From positions 1-42,891 of the forward strand of contig JAQYEW010000014.1 in assembly GCA_028723455.1 (NCBI GenBank): DNA of 42,891 bases. Direction: 5' to 3'. Source of the stretch: Prevotellaceae bacterium. Lineage in GTDB: Bacteria; Bacteroidota; Bacteroidia; Bacteroidales; Bacteroidaceae. The notes under the pieces were generated by a model. That model did no database searches. It was not told the origin of the DNA and worked only from the letters and a program-made list of their open reading frames with translations. The position numbers were made by a program, and so were the translations under genes. The number at the start of each line of letters is the position of its first letter. Within the stretch, counting starts at the first letter, position 1. Of the stretch, positions 25,927-33,983 are shown in pieces.

Positions 25927-28900
25927 CTAACGGTTGATGTACTTCCCGCCCTGTCGCACGACAATGCCCCTGTGGTTGCCGGTTGCCTGTTGTCCGTTCA
26001 GTTTGAAGTCCGGCGTTTGTCTTTTGACTTCGGCAGGCAGAGCAATGGCGGTGGGCACGACAGGACTGGCATAGCGCAGTTGGAAATCGTCGGCGCTCCA
26101 CCAGGCCCCTGCGCCGCCCTCGCAATTAAAGCGGATGGTGAGCGTTTGGTTCATGGGCAAGGTGAAGAGAAGCGGTTCGCTCAGCATCCATCCCTTGACG
26201 TAAGGTTCGCCGCTGACGGTGGTTTCGCCACGTCCCGGGAGCGGTATGGTTGCAAGGGACTTGCCGTTGGCCTCGGCGCTGAGGGTGAGTTGCGCCTTGT
26301 CCGAGGCGCGGTAGAGCAGGCGCAGCTGATAGTCGCCGGCAGGCAAATGGCGCAGGTCCTGGCTCATGGTGCTGGTGTAGCTGTTGCTGTTCCAATAGTT
26401 GAAATAGCTGTTGCCACTGGTGGTGCCGTCGCTGGCGTTGGCCGCGTCGAAGCTGACGTTGGTTGCGGCCCATCCGTAAGCATCTGCCGCCCCGGCATTG
26501 GGGTTGACAAGGAGGGACGTGAGGTCGACCGGTTCCGTTCCTTCGGCGGCTTGTACGAAACGCTCGGCCTCGGCCACGCGTACGCCCCGCATCAGGTTTT
26601 GGAACATCAGCGAGGAATTGCTGGTGCTTGCCGCATAGCGGTTCAGCTGGTTCTGAACGCCATTCAGGCGGCAGCTTTGCAGCAGCGAGTCCGTTGTCTC
26701 GTGCGCCCATGCGCAGGCCTCCCGGGTCAGATCCGTAGCGGCACGTCCCAGATAGGTGAGCCTGAAGTTGTCGGCACCGGCCCAGCGGGCGGTCATGGCG
26801 GCGATGTTGCGTATGCCAACGCACAGGGTGTCGCCCGCACCTACGTAAATATATGGTATGCTGAGGGTGAGGCTGTCGTCGATGGTGGTCTCTCGGAGTA
26901 CGGGAGCGGTGTATTCCAGACCCGACTTGATGTTTTCGGCGAAGAGTACGACGGCACCGTTCACGCTGTCGCCCTCAACGCCGTTCGCGCTGTTGAAGCA
27001 CTGGGCTTCCAGAGAGTAATAGCCGGCGGGCAGGTTGCCGAGTATCTGATAGTATTTGAACCGGATGTTCGCAGCCTTGGCATCCCAAACCTCCAGGTAG
27101 GTGTTGCCCGTATCCTTCGTATTGCCGTTTTGGGCATGGCGCTCGCAGGTCCAGTGGGGTACGGTACTTTTGCTGCTGGTGGTGATGTTGCCGTTCTGGA
27201 CCAGTGCGCCTGAAACGGGGTCGCTGACCACTTCCTTTCCGTTGTTCAGGACCACACGCACGCGGAACAGGTCGTTCTCCAGATCAAAGGGATGTTCGCC
27301 GCGCGACAGGGCGTAGGTGTTTTCCTTGTTGTCGAAGCTGGAACGCTTCGTTTCCGTGATGATCACCTCCCATGCCCGGGTCTCTGGGTTTTGCCGCTCG
27401 ACGTAGAGCGTTTGGGTATAGTCCAGATTTCCGTTTTGGGTCGTAAACACGGTGTTTTGGGCATCCGTGCTTAGCGCAACCCTGAGCGAAGGCGTGCTTG
27501 CGGAGGGTTGCCACCACAGCGGTGTCAGTTGCTCCCAGCTTTTGTAGGCGAAATCGGAATCCCAGTCGCGATAGACCTGGCCGGCAGGTGTCAGGCCGCC
27601 CTGTTCGTAAATCATGCGGTTGTACCATAGGTCGGTGTTGTAGGGGAAATAGGCCTCCACGAAATCCAGCGTTTCCAGGAGGTTGAAAATCTGCTCGTAC
27701 TTGCCTTTGGCGGTGTTCACGTCCGAATATCCCGGGCTAAGCCACGAGGCGCCATACTCCATCTCTGTGATCCAGATGGGGCGTTTTGTGTTGTTGTGGA
27801 TAGCCTCCAGCTGGTTCTTCCAGCTGGCGATGTCTCCCGTCCAATAGGCGTGATAGGCCACGAAGTCGCAGCGGCGGGCGTAGCCGTCGAGATAGCCGCA
27901 GTATTCGGTAAGCCACGAGGCGTCGGTGGGCGAGGGGCTGCCGATACGCATGCCGCCGGCCAGAAATTCGTCGCTGTGTTGGAAGGCTGTCCATGCCGAG
28001 ATGGTTGTGCCGCATTGGTCGCTATGCTGCTCGCTGTGCTCGGGTTCGTTGTATCCCAGTACGTGGTTTGAGCCGCTTTTCCCGTTGATTTCGCTCCATC
28101 CCGGCCAGTAGATATGGCTCTTGTGGGGCACATATTCGGCGTTGTTGCCGCTCGAGTAGCCTGCGCTCCAGCTGTAGATCCAGTTGGCACGCACGGTGTT
28201 GGCCTCGCCGGTGTTGTTCCCCGTGCTGCCCCATCCTTTCTTGTTGTTGTAGTTCCAGCGGCGTATCACGATGCTGCTTACGCGTCCTGCCAGGGCGGCC
28301 GGCAACTGGTCCACCACGATGTCGCTGTGGTCCGCCACATAGACGCGGCTGTAGCCCGATCCGTCGGCGTTGCTGCTCAGTGTGGCCATATAGCCGCGCT
28401 TGAGCACGAAACTGTTCATTTCGTTGGCCTGTTCCCCCAGGTTGTTGAAGGTACCCACGCTCAGGCTGATAGTGCTGCCTTGTCGGTTGGCTTCGTAGTA
28501 GCCCAGGAAGGCCTGATAGCGGTTGCTGTGGGGGATGATGGCGCAGCCGTCCTTGTAAACAGCCACGCGCACGTTTTGATTGAGCACGGCCGTCTCGCCC
28601 AATACCTTCACGAATTGCAGGTATTTGTCCACACATTCCTGGGGGCGTATGTGGTCCATGATTACCCACGCCTCTTCGCTTTGTAGGTTGATGCCGGCAT
28701 CCTTCAGGACATCTGTGGTGCCGAAGAGGTGCAGGTCGCCTTTTGCCGTCATGGTCAGTTGCTCGCCCTGTAGTTGCTCGCGCACGCTGATGGTGGGAGC
28801 GCTGCCCAATGCGGCTTCGGCCGCGGGCTGTGCAGCGGCAGGTTCTAATACAAAGAAACTGTTTTTGGCACGGCGGCTTTTGTTGTAGAAGAGTTTGCCG

Positions 28901-29271
28901 CCCTGAGTGGCGGCGTCGGTACCCAACCCCGTGCCGTTGCGGTAGCGCAGCGTGGCCGTGCCATCGGCCAGGGGGCTTAGTTGCAGGCTCATGGCCTTGG
29001 CGACATCCGGGGTGGTGTTGATGCTCCATCCGTTGCTGTTCGCGCTCAGGAACTGCCCTTCCGTACTTTGCAGCACGGCTCCCTCGTTGGCCATCCGAAG
29101 GCGGAGGACGGTGCCTTGCCCTTCAAGCGTGGGGTTGCCCGTAGGCGAGGCCGGAAATTGGACATAGAGTCCGCTGGCCTGATGTTTCAGCCGGTACCAG
29201 GCATCGGCGTGCGCACCCAAGGGGAGCAGAGCGGTAAGTGCAAGAGAAAGGAGAATCTTTATGGTTTTCAT
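25927..29271 (-). CDS. GH128-like secreted glycoside hydrolase, multidomain
   Basis: A 1114-residue secreted protein (signal MKTIKILLSLALTALLPLGAHA). Residues about 23-145 form a beta-trefoil-like N-terminal domain (YRLKHQASGLYVQF). Residues about 345-580 look like the Glyco_hydro_cc/GH128 barrel, with proposed acid/base E409 in LGYNEPEHS and nucleophile E503 in WITEMEYG, plus VAYHAYWTG between them. GH128 enzymes mostly cut beta-1,3-glucans, so that is the likely but unproven substrate. Two later beta-sandwich modules follow (about 710-870 and 970-1070). The end (FKLNGQQ...HRGIVVRQGGKYINR) resembles Prevotella T9SS tails. The frame extends upstream to 29598, but 29271 gives the signal peptide. 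It is third in a tight operon with the TPR and thioredoxin-fold lipoproteins. Confidence 0.78.
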   Translation of the reverse strand: MKTIKILLSLALTALLPLGAHADAWYRLKHQASGLYVQFPASPTGNPTLEGQGTVLRLRMANEGAVLQSTEGQFLSANSNGWSINTTPDVAKAMSLQLSPLADGTATLRYRNGTGLGTDAATQGGKLFYNKSRRAKNSFFVLEPAAAQPAAEAALGSAPTISVREQLQGEQLTMTAKGDLHLFGTTDVLKDAGINLQSEEAWVIMDHIRPQECVDKYLQFVKVLGETAVLNQNVRVAVYKDGCAIIPHSNRYQAFLGYYEANRQGSTISLSVGTFNNLGEQANEMNSFVLKRGYMATLSSNADGSGYSRVYVADHSDIVVDQLPAALAGRVSSIVIRRWNYNNKKGWGSTGNNTGEANTVRANWIYSWSAGYSSGNNAEYVPHKSHIYWPGWSEINGKSGSNHVLGYNEPEHSEQHSDQCGTTISAWTAFQHSDEFLAGGMRIGSPSPTDASWLTEYCGYLDGYARRCDFVAYHAYWTGDIASWKNQLEAIHNNTKRPIWITEMEYGASWLSPGYSDVNTAKGKYEQIFNLLETLDFVEAYFPYNTDLWYNRMIYEQGGLTPAGQVYRDWDSDFAYKSWEQLTPLWWQPSASTPSLRVALSTDAQNTVFTTQNGNLDYTQTLYVERQNPETRAWEVIITETKRSSFDNKENTYALSRGEHPFDLENDLFRVRVVLNNGKEVVSDPVSGALVQNGNITTSSKSTVPHWTCERHAQNGNTKDTGNTYLEVWDAKAANIRFKYYQILGNLPAGYYSLEAQCFNSANGVEGDSVNGAVVLFAENIKSGLEYTAPVLRETTIDDSLTLSIPYIYVGAGDTLCVGIRNIAAMTARWAGADNFRLTYLGRAATDLTREACAWAHETTDSLLQSCRLNGVQNQLNRYAASTSNSSLMFQNLMRGVRVAEAERFVQAAEGTEPVDLTSLLVNPNAGAADAYGWAATNVSFDAANASDGTTSGNSYFNYWNSNSYTSTMSQDLRHLPAGDYQLRLLYRASDKAQLTLSAEANGKSLATIPLPGRGETTVSGEPYVKGWMLSEPLLFTLPMNQTLTIRFNCEGGAGAWWSADDFQLRYASPVVPTAIALPAEVKRQTPDFKLNGQQATGNHRGIVVRQGGKYINR

Positions 29272-29294
29272 GATACAGGGGTGTTGAAAGCGTC

Positions 29295-30065
29295 CTATTT
29301 TTTGCTCAGTTGCGGTTTGATGTCGCGGTCGTAGTTGCTGCCGTGGCCCTGGATACGCCCTTGGGCATTCACAAGGATGAAATAAGGCAACTTCGTAATT
29401 TTCAGTTTGCGTGCCAAGGGGCTTTGGAAGCCACGCAGGTCGCAATGTTCTTTCCACGGGCTTTGGGGGTCGCGCCAGGCAGCCTTGTACATTTTTTCGT
29501 CTACGTCCAGGCTGTAGAGCAGCATGGCAATGCTGTCGCCGTAGGTCGTGTGGGCATCTCTCAGGTTGCGTTGGGCGATATTGCTGCCACTCTTCCAATT
29601 AGCCCAAAAAGCGACCAACAAGGGTTTCCCCGCTCTTCGGCTTGCGTTCAGGACGCTGTCCTTGGGCATTGCCCGACCCACTTTGAGGGGCAGGGTCTGG
29701 ATGAGGGTGTCGGGAGGGAGGATGCTGTCGCAGCCTGTGATTTCTTCCCGTCCCGTCTGCAATACGTCGCCGCGCACTTTCACCGTTTGTCCTTCGCTGG
29801 CCATAAAGCGTATGCCGGCCATGTTGGGATATAGGATAATGAAGGTGTAGGGCCCTCCCTGGAGGGCGATGTCGTGTTGGGCACGCCCTTTTACAAGATG
29901 CAAGGTGTCAATATCGCTCAGTCCGCCGTCGGTGCTAAGAATCAGCAAGTCGGCCTGGTCGATGTTCTTCAGTCTTGCGTCAATGCGCAAGCTGCCCCTG
30001 CGCCCCTCACATGAGAGGAACAACAAGGGCAGCAGGACGGTCATCAGTGCTTTGGGAATAGGCAT
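29295..30065 (-). CDS. Thioredoxin-fold lipoprotein lacking the CxxC motif
   Basis: A 256-residue lipoprotein with lipobox LFLSC (C19). Residues 25-110 resemble the DUF4369 beta domain that precedes thioredoxin domains in Bacteroidota (LRIDARLKNIDQADLLIL). Residues about 128-250 are a TlpA/AhpC-like thioredoxin fold: LLVAFWANW, then a cis-proline loop KLPYFILVN (P227). The usual WCxxC is replaced by W157-K-S-G-S, so both redox cysteines are gone and it cannot act as a disulfide reductase. A binding, chaperone or scaffold role is more likely. It sits 10 bases after the TPR lipoprotein and 23 bases before the GH128-like gene, so all three should be co-expressed. Confidence 0.83.
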   Translation of the reverse strand: MPIPKALMTVLLPLLFLSCEGRRGSLRIDARLKNIDQADLLILSTDGGLSDIDTLHLVKGRAQHDIALQGGPYTFIILYPNMAGIRFMASEGQTVKVRGDVLQTGREEITGCDSILPPDTLIQTLPLKVGRAMPKDSVLNASRRAGKPLLVAFWANWKSGSNIAQRNLRDAHTTYGDSIAMLLYSLDVDEKMYKAAWRDPQSPWKEHCDLRGFQSPLARKLKITKLPYFILVNAQGRIQGHGSNYDRDIKPQLSKK

Positions 30066-30075
30066 GGGAAACGCT

Positions 30076-31770
30076 TTATTTCACCAGGCCGGCCACCGTA
30101 GAGGTGAAGTTGGCGAACTCCAGGTCGTTCAGGGCACGCTGGGCGAGAGAGGGATCCAACTGTGTAGCTTTCTTGAGACTGCTAACCAAACCGCTGGCAT
30201 CGTTCTTACGGGCGGCCAGGATGGCTTGCAGATAGGCGGTGGTGGCATCGGCATTCTTCACGCCGGCTAAGGTCTGGGCGGCACCGGCCAGATCATCGCT
30301 GAGCAATTCGGCCAGGGCCTGAGCGTTGGTGTTGCTGCCTTTCAGTTGCTGTGCGGCCTGGGGATAGTTGCCTTTCGCCACGTTCAGGAGGCCAAGGGTC
30401 TCGTTATAGGTATTGGCGGCACTGCCTTGGGCCAGGAAGGTCTCGGCATCCTCCAGCTTACCTTCGCGCAGGGCGAGCAGGGCTTGGTTGGCATTGGCCT
30501 CGGCCGCGTTGTTCAGCACGCTCTTGGCACGCTTCAGCTGACGGCCGGCCTCGGCGTAATCGCCACGCTGATAGGCAAGGGCAGCCAGATTGTTATAGGC
30601 ACGATAGTCGTTGGGATAAAGCTGTGTGATGCGCTCGTTCATGGCTTGCTGCTTGGCGGGGTCTTCCTCCAGGGTGGTAGCGGCATACACCAGTTCCTCA
30701 ACACTCAGCTGTTTGGCATCCTGTTGGTATTGCTCCATGATTTGCTCGTCGCTGCGACCGATCACCTCGTAGTTCACGATCAGGCGTGCACGGCGCAGCT
30801 CGGGCATGATGCCCTCCTTGATGTCTGTGTAAATTTCGCTCATGTTGCGGATCTGCTGCTCGCGCTGCTCGGGATCCTTGTACATGGAGAGTACGGAGAG
30901 GATGACCTGCTTGTCCTGAAGGCTGCTGGCCTGGATGAGTTCCTGGAAGCCTTCCCAGTCCTCGGCCGTGAACTTCGTGTTGATGTCCACGTTGTTCATC
31001 TTGATCTTCTTGAGCTCCTGGCGCAGATATTCGGCACTCACTTTCTGGCGGCGCTGTGCCAGCTGTTCGTTGAAGCTGAACCGGCCGTCGGGCGAGGCGT
31101 ATGCGCTTACCTCCAGGGTTTCCAGGATGCGTCCTTCCTGATCGTTGTTAATCTCTTTCAGAATGGCTACGAGGTCCTTCATGGAGACGCTTTGCAGTTC
31201 GCTGGTGCGTAGCTTGCTCTGTGCGATGAGGAACTTGATGTTGGCCTCCTGCTTTTGGCTGATTACGCGTTGGAAGTTGTCGGGAGCGATGGCTGCGTTG
31301 CTGCCGTCCAGACAACGGCCCAACAGGTCGCTGGTGGCAAGTACGCCATAGCCGATCTTGACGGGCTTCAGCTTCACCTGCTTCTTGCCGATGCGGGCAT
31401 CGAAGGTCATCAGGAGGTCGCTCTTCAGCATCTCGGGTGTATAGCGGAAGTTGGTCTTCATGTTATAGACACCGCCGATCTTATAGTTCACGGTGGTGGC
31501 GTTGCCCTCTACCTTCTCGCCTTGGAACGTTGCGCTCTGTCCCTCTGCCCGGCCGCCCTGATATTGCAGTACGGGGATGCAGGTAACAACGGCTTTCTTC
31601 TTCATGTACTTCTCGGGGAAGGTAACGCTGATGGTTGCTGGCACCTGACCTGCGGTGGCTACCAGAGGAGTGGGGTTCACCTTCACGTCGTCGCTGCTCA
31701 GGTTGCCCAATTTGGCACAACCGGAAAAGAGCAAAGGGGCTGATGCTGCCACAAGAAAAATCTTCTTCAT
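30076..31770 (-). CDS. TPR-containing lipoprotein with OmpA-like segment
   Basis: A 564-residue lipoprotein with lipobox FSGC (C18). Residues about 30-165 form a beta-rich domain with the conserved phrase FPEKYMKKKAVVTC. A segment near residues 215-250 (SPDGRFSFNEQLAQRRQKVSAEYL) resembles the OmpA-type peptidoglycan-binding motif. From about 370 the protein is a run of TPR helices (PNDYRAYNNLAALAYQRGDYAEA and following). It is a widespread Bacteroidales envelope lipoprotein without an established function. Anchoring the envelope through OmpA-like and TPR contacts is inference. The -7 element TAACTTTG at 31805-31812 leaves a leader of about 34 bases. It heads the run of closely spaced minus-strand genes continuing to 25712. 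Confidence 0.85.
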   Translation of the reverse strand: MKKIFLVAASAPLLFSGCAKLGNLSSDDVKVNPTPLVATAGQVPATISVTFPEKYMKKKAVVTCIPVLQYQGGRAEGQSATFQGEKVEGNATTVNYKIGGVYNMKTNFRYTPEMLKSDLLMTFDARIGKKQVKLKPVKIGYGVLATSDLLGRCLDGSNAAIAPDNFQRVISQKQEANIKFLIAQSKLRTSELQSVSMKDLVAILKEINNDQEGRILETLEVSAYASPDGRFSFNEQLAQRRQKVSAEYLRQELKKIKMNNVDINTKFTAEDWEGFQELIQASSLQDKQVILSVLSMYKDPEQREQQIRNMSEIYTDIKEGIMPELRRARLIVNYEVIGRSDEQIMEQYQQDAKQLSVEELVYAATTLEEDPAKQQAMNERITQLYPNDYRAYNNLAALAYQRGDYAEAGRQLKRAKSVLNNAAEANANQALLALREGKLEDAETFLAQGSAANTYNETLGLLNVAKGNYPQAAQQLKGSNTNAQALAELLSDDLAGAAQTLAGVKNADATTAYLQAILAARKNDASGLVSSLKKATQLDPSLAQRALNDLEFANFTSTVAGLVK

Positions 31771-31804
31771 GTAATTATATTGTTGATTTGTTGTTTCCGA
31801 GACA

Positions 31805-31812
31805 CAAAGTTA
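31805..31812 (-). promoter_or_regulatory. -7 element of the TPR lipoprotein operon
   Basis: TAACTTTG on the minus strand, 34 bases before the start at 31770 and after the xerD stop codon. No -33 element is evident. Confidence 0.7.
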
Positions 31813-31859
31813 AGGAAAAATCATGAACTGCGTGCGGATTTCACACCACTCGCTGTTTT

Positions 31860-32813
31860 TTAATTATTTTTGACAGGTTCGTTTTTCTTTCTGTTTCTTG
31901 GATGATGCAACAGGATTTCTTCGCGCAGGTGCTGGCGGTCCACATGGGTGTAGATTTCCGTCGTTGAGATGCTCTCGTGTCCCAGCATGGCCTGGATGGC
32001 GCGCAGATTGGCACCGCCCTCCAAAAGGGCCGTGGCAAAACTATGGCGCAGGGTGTGGGGCGAGAGGTTCTTTTGGATGCCGGCGGCCGCGGCGTATTTC
32101 TTGATGTTATAGAATACGGTGATACGGCTCAGGTGTTTGCCGCGTGTGAGACTGAGAAAGACATAGTCCTCCTCGCCGGGCTTGATGCTGATGCCGTTTC
32201 TTACTTCAAACCAATGCTCCAGCTCTCGGATGGCAGCCGGCGAGATGGGCACCAGACGGTCCTTGTTGCCTTTGCCGTGGACGTGGATGAAGCCTTCGTT
32301 CAGGAAGAGTTGCGAGAGTTTGAGGTTGCACAATTCGCTCACGCGCAGCCCGCAACTGAAAAGTACCTCGATGATGGCGCGGTCGCGCGTGCCCTCGCCC
32401 ACGCTTACGTCAATGACCTGTTCCATGAGGTCTATCTCTGACATGCTGAGCACGTCGGGCAGGTGTTTGCCCAATTTAGGACTGTCCAGCAGTTCCGTGG
32501 GGTCGGTTTCCATCTCGTCCTCCAAGACCAAGAAACGATAGAACGCCCTTACGCCGCTCAACACGCGCCCTAAGGAACGGTGCTCCAGCCCCAAGTCTAT
32601 CAGCCGCGAGGCAAAATGGTCCAATTCCGCCAGTGTTACCTCGCGAAAGGAAATGCCCTCGTCGCTGTAGTAGTTCAGCAACTTCTGCAAATCGCGCTGA
32701 TAGGCATCCAGCGTGTTCGCGCTGAGTCCTTTTTCCAGCTTCAGGTAGGCAACGTAGCGACGCAATAGGGCCTGTGGCACACCACCCGTGTTAGAAAATT
32801 CCTTCTTTGGCAC
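31860..32813 (-). CDS. xerD: Site-specific tyrosine recombinase XerD
   Basis: A 317-residue XerC/D-type recombinase that resolves chromosome dimers at dif with its partner. All catalytic residues are present: R157 in CGLRVSEL, K181 in GKGNKDR, H253 and R256 in HTLRHSFAT, H279 in LGHES, and the nucleophile Y288 in IYTHVD. The N-terminal core-binding domain begins RYVAYLKLEKGLSANTLDAY. The start codon is GTG at 32813, because a TAA lies four codons upstream in frame and no ATG precedes the core domain. A full promoter (32853-32884) overlaps the start of divergent aroQ. Nothing nearby suggests a mobile element, so it is read as the housekeeping enzyme. Confidence 0.94.
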   Translation of the reverse strand: MPKKEFSNTGGVPQALLRRYVAYLKLEKGLSANTLDAYQRDLQKLLNYYSDEGISFREVTLAELDHFASRLIDLGLEHRSLGRVLSGVRAFYRFLVLEDEMETDPTELLDSPKLGKHLPDVLSMSEIDLMEQVIDVSVGEGTRDRAIIEVLFSCGLRVSELCNLKLSQLFLNEGFIHVHGKGNKDRLVPISPAAIRELEHWFEVRNGISIKPGEEDYVFLSLTRGKHLSRITVFYNIKKYAAAAGIQKNLSPHTLRHSFATALLEGGANLRAIQAMLGHESISTTEIYTHVDRQHLREEILLHHPRNRKKNEPVKNN

Positions 32814-32834
32814 GTTTGTATCTTATTTTATCAT

Positions 32835-32842
32835 TATCTTTG
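32835..32842 (+). promoter_or_regulatory. -7 element of aroQ
   Basis: TATCTTTG, 29 bases before the aroQ start at 32872. TTTG at 32815-32818 is too close (16 bases) for a normal -33. Confidence 0.72.
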
Positions 32843-32852
32843 CATGAAGGTA

Positions 32853-32884
32853 CAAAAATACCCAAAAGAAGATGAAAATACAAA
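32853..32884 (-). promoter_or_regulatory. xerD promoter, overlapping the aroQ start
   Basis: On the minus strand TTTG (32884-32881), exactly 20 bases, then TATTTTTG (32860-32853). The -33 element is inside the aroQ coding region and the site faces the aroQ promoter, so the two RNA polymerase footprints must collide. Confidence 0.75.
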
Positions 32885-33303
32885 TTATCAACGGACCAAA
32901 CTTGAATCTGCTGGGTCGTCGCGAGCCTGGCATCTACGGTTCGCGTGGCTTCGAGGCTTACCTTGAAGAGTTGCGCCAGCGCTATCCCCAGGACGAAATT
33001 CTCTATTTCCAGAGCAATATCGAGGGCGAGTTGATAAATAAGATTCACGAAGTGGGCTTTGGCATGGTGGATGGCATCGTGCTCAACGCAGGTGCCTACA
33101 CCCACACCAGCATCGCCCTGCATGATGCCTTGCGCGGCATCGGGACGCCTGCCGTGGAGGTGCATATCAGTAATGTGCACAAGCGCGAGGAATTCCGCCA
33201 TCATAGCATGCTGTCCGCTGCCTGCCTGGGCGTAGTCCTGGGTTTTGGCCTGGATGGTTATCGGTTGGCAATCGAGGGGCTGAAGTCGCAAGGTGAAGGT
33301 TGA
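32872..33303 (+). CDS. aroQ: Type II 3-dehydroquinate dehydratase
   Basis: A 143-residue enzyme that dehydrates 3-dehydroquinate to 3-dehydroshikimate in aromatic amino-acid synthesis. It forms a dodecamer in known cases. The N-terminal GPNLNLLGRREPGIYG carries the catalytic tyrosine (Y22) and the flexible-lid arginine. LNAGAYTHTSIALHDAL and EVHISNVHKREEFRH provide substrate and catalytic His contacts. The family length is about 140-150. It is followed after 4 bases by an O-methyltransferase gene. Confidence 0.95.
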   Translation: MKIQIINGPNLNLLGRREPGIYGSRGFEAYLEELRQRYPQDEILYFQSNIEGELINKIHEVGFGMVDGIVLNAGAYTHTSIALHDALRGIGTPAVEVHISNVHKREEFRHHSMLSAACLGVVLGFGLDGYRLAIEGLKSQGEG

Positions 33304-33307
33304 GGGG

Positions 33308-33949
33308 ATGGATGCAGAACAAAGCCTGGACGATTATATCCGCGCGCACATCAGTCCCGAACCGGCCTATCTGCATGCGCTGTATCGTGATACGCAGCTA
33401 CGTCTGAGCTACGGCCAAATGGCGAGCGGACATGTGCAGGGACGCCTTTTGAAGATGCTGACGCAGATGATACGCCCGCAAACAGTGGTGGAACTGGGAA
33501 CGTTCAGTGGCTACAGTGCCCTGTGCATTGCCGAGGGTCTGGCACCCGGGGCGGAACTGCATACTTTCGAGATTTATGACGAGCAGGAGGATTTCACACG
33601 CCCCTGGCTGGAACAGTCGGCCTATGCCGACCGTATCCATCTGCACATCGGCGATGCCCTCCATCTGCTGCCTCAGCTCAACCTGCATCCCGACATGGCG
33701 TTCATTGACGCGGACAAGCGTCATTATGTGGATTTCTACGAGATGCTCCTGCCCATGATGCATAGCGGCTCCTATATCATTGCGGATAACACCCTCTGGT
33801 ATGGCCACGTGATTGAGGCGCATTCGCGTGCGAGCGACCAGCAGACCCAGGGCATCAAGGCTTTCAATGACCATGTGGCGCAGGATGTTCGTGTGGAAAA
33901 GGTCATCGTTCCCGTCCGCGATGGATTGACGCTGATTCGGGTGTTATAG
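33308..33949 (+). CDS. SAM-dependent O-methyltransferase (Methyltransf_3, COMT-like)
   Basis: A 213-residue class I methyltransferase. The SAM-binding loop is [18 protein letters not shown] near residues 61-78. The metal/catechol-binding acidic motif [16 protein letters not shown] is near 134-149, followed by [10 protein letters not shown] near 159-168. These match the cation-dependent catechol/caffeoyl-CoA type, including bacterial YrrM/TrmR, which methylates 5-hydroxyuridine in tRNA. Which substrate is used here is not decidable from sequence alone. A GTG at 33293 overlaps aroQ and is an alternative start. ATG at 33308 is preferred. It is probably co-transcribed with aroQ. Confidence 0.88.
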   Translation: MDAEQSLDDYIRAHISPEPAYLHALYRDTQLRLSYGQMASGHVQGRLLKMLTQMIRPQTVVELGTFSGYSALCIAEGLAPGAELHTFEIYDEQEDFTRPWLEQSAYADRIHLHIGDALHLLPQLNLHPDMAFIDADKRHYVDFYEMLLPMMHSGSYIIADNTLWYGHVIEAHSRASDQQTQGIKAFNDHVAQDVRVEKVIVPVRDGLTLIRVL

Positions 33950-33983
33950 AAAAGCACAACTAAACATTATAAAATATAGTATT

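Noticed and set aside
25670..25930. 86-residue plus-strand frame with a signal-peptide-like start.
   Set aside because: Its C-terminal half looks random, it overlaps the GH128-like stop region, and it competes with a more sensible two-helix protein on the minus strand. It cannot be fully excluded.
31860..32813. Tyrosine recombinase as a sign of an integrated mobile element.
   Set aside because: The protein is XerD-like in length and motifs, there are no attachment repeats, relaxase or phage genes around, and the neighbours are core genes.
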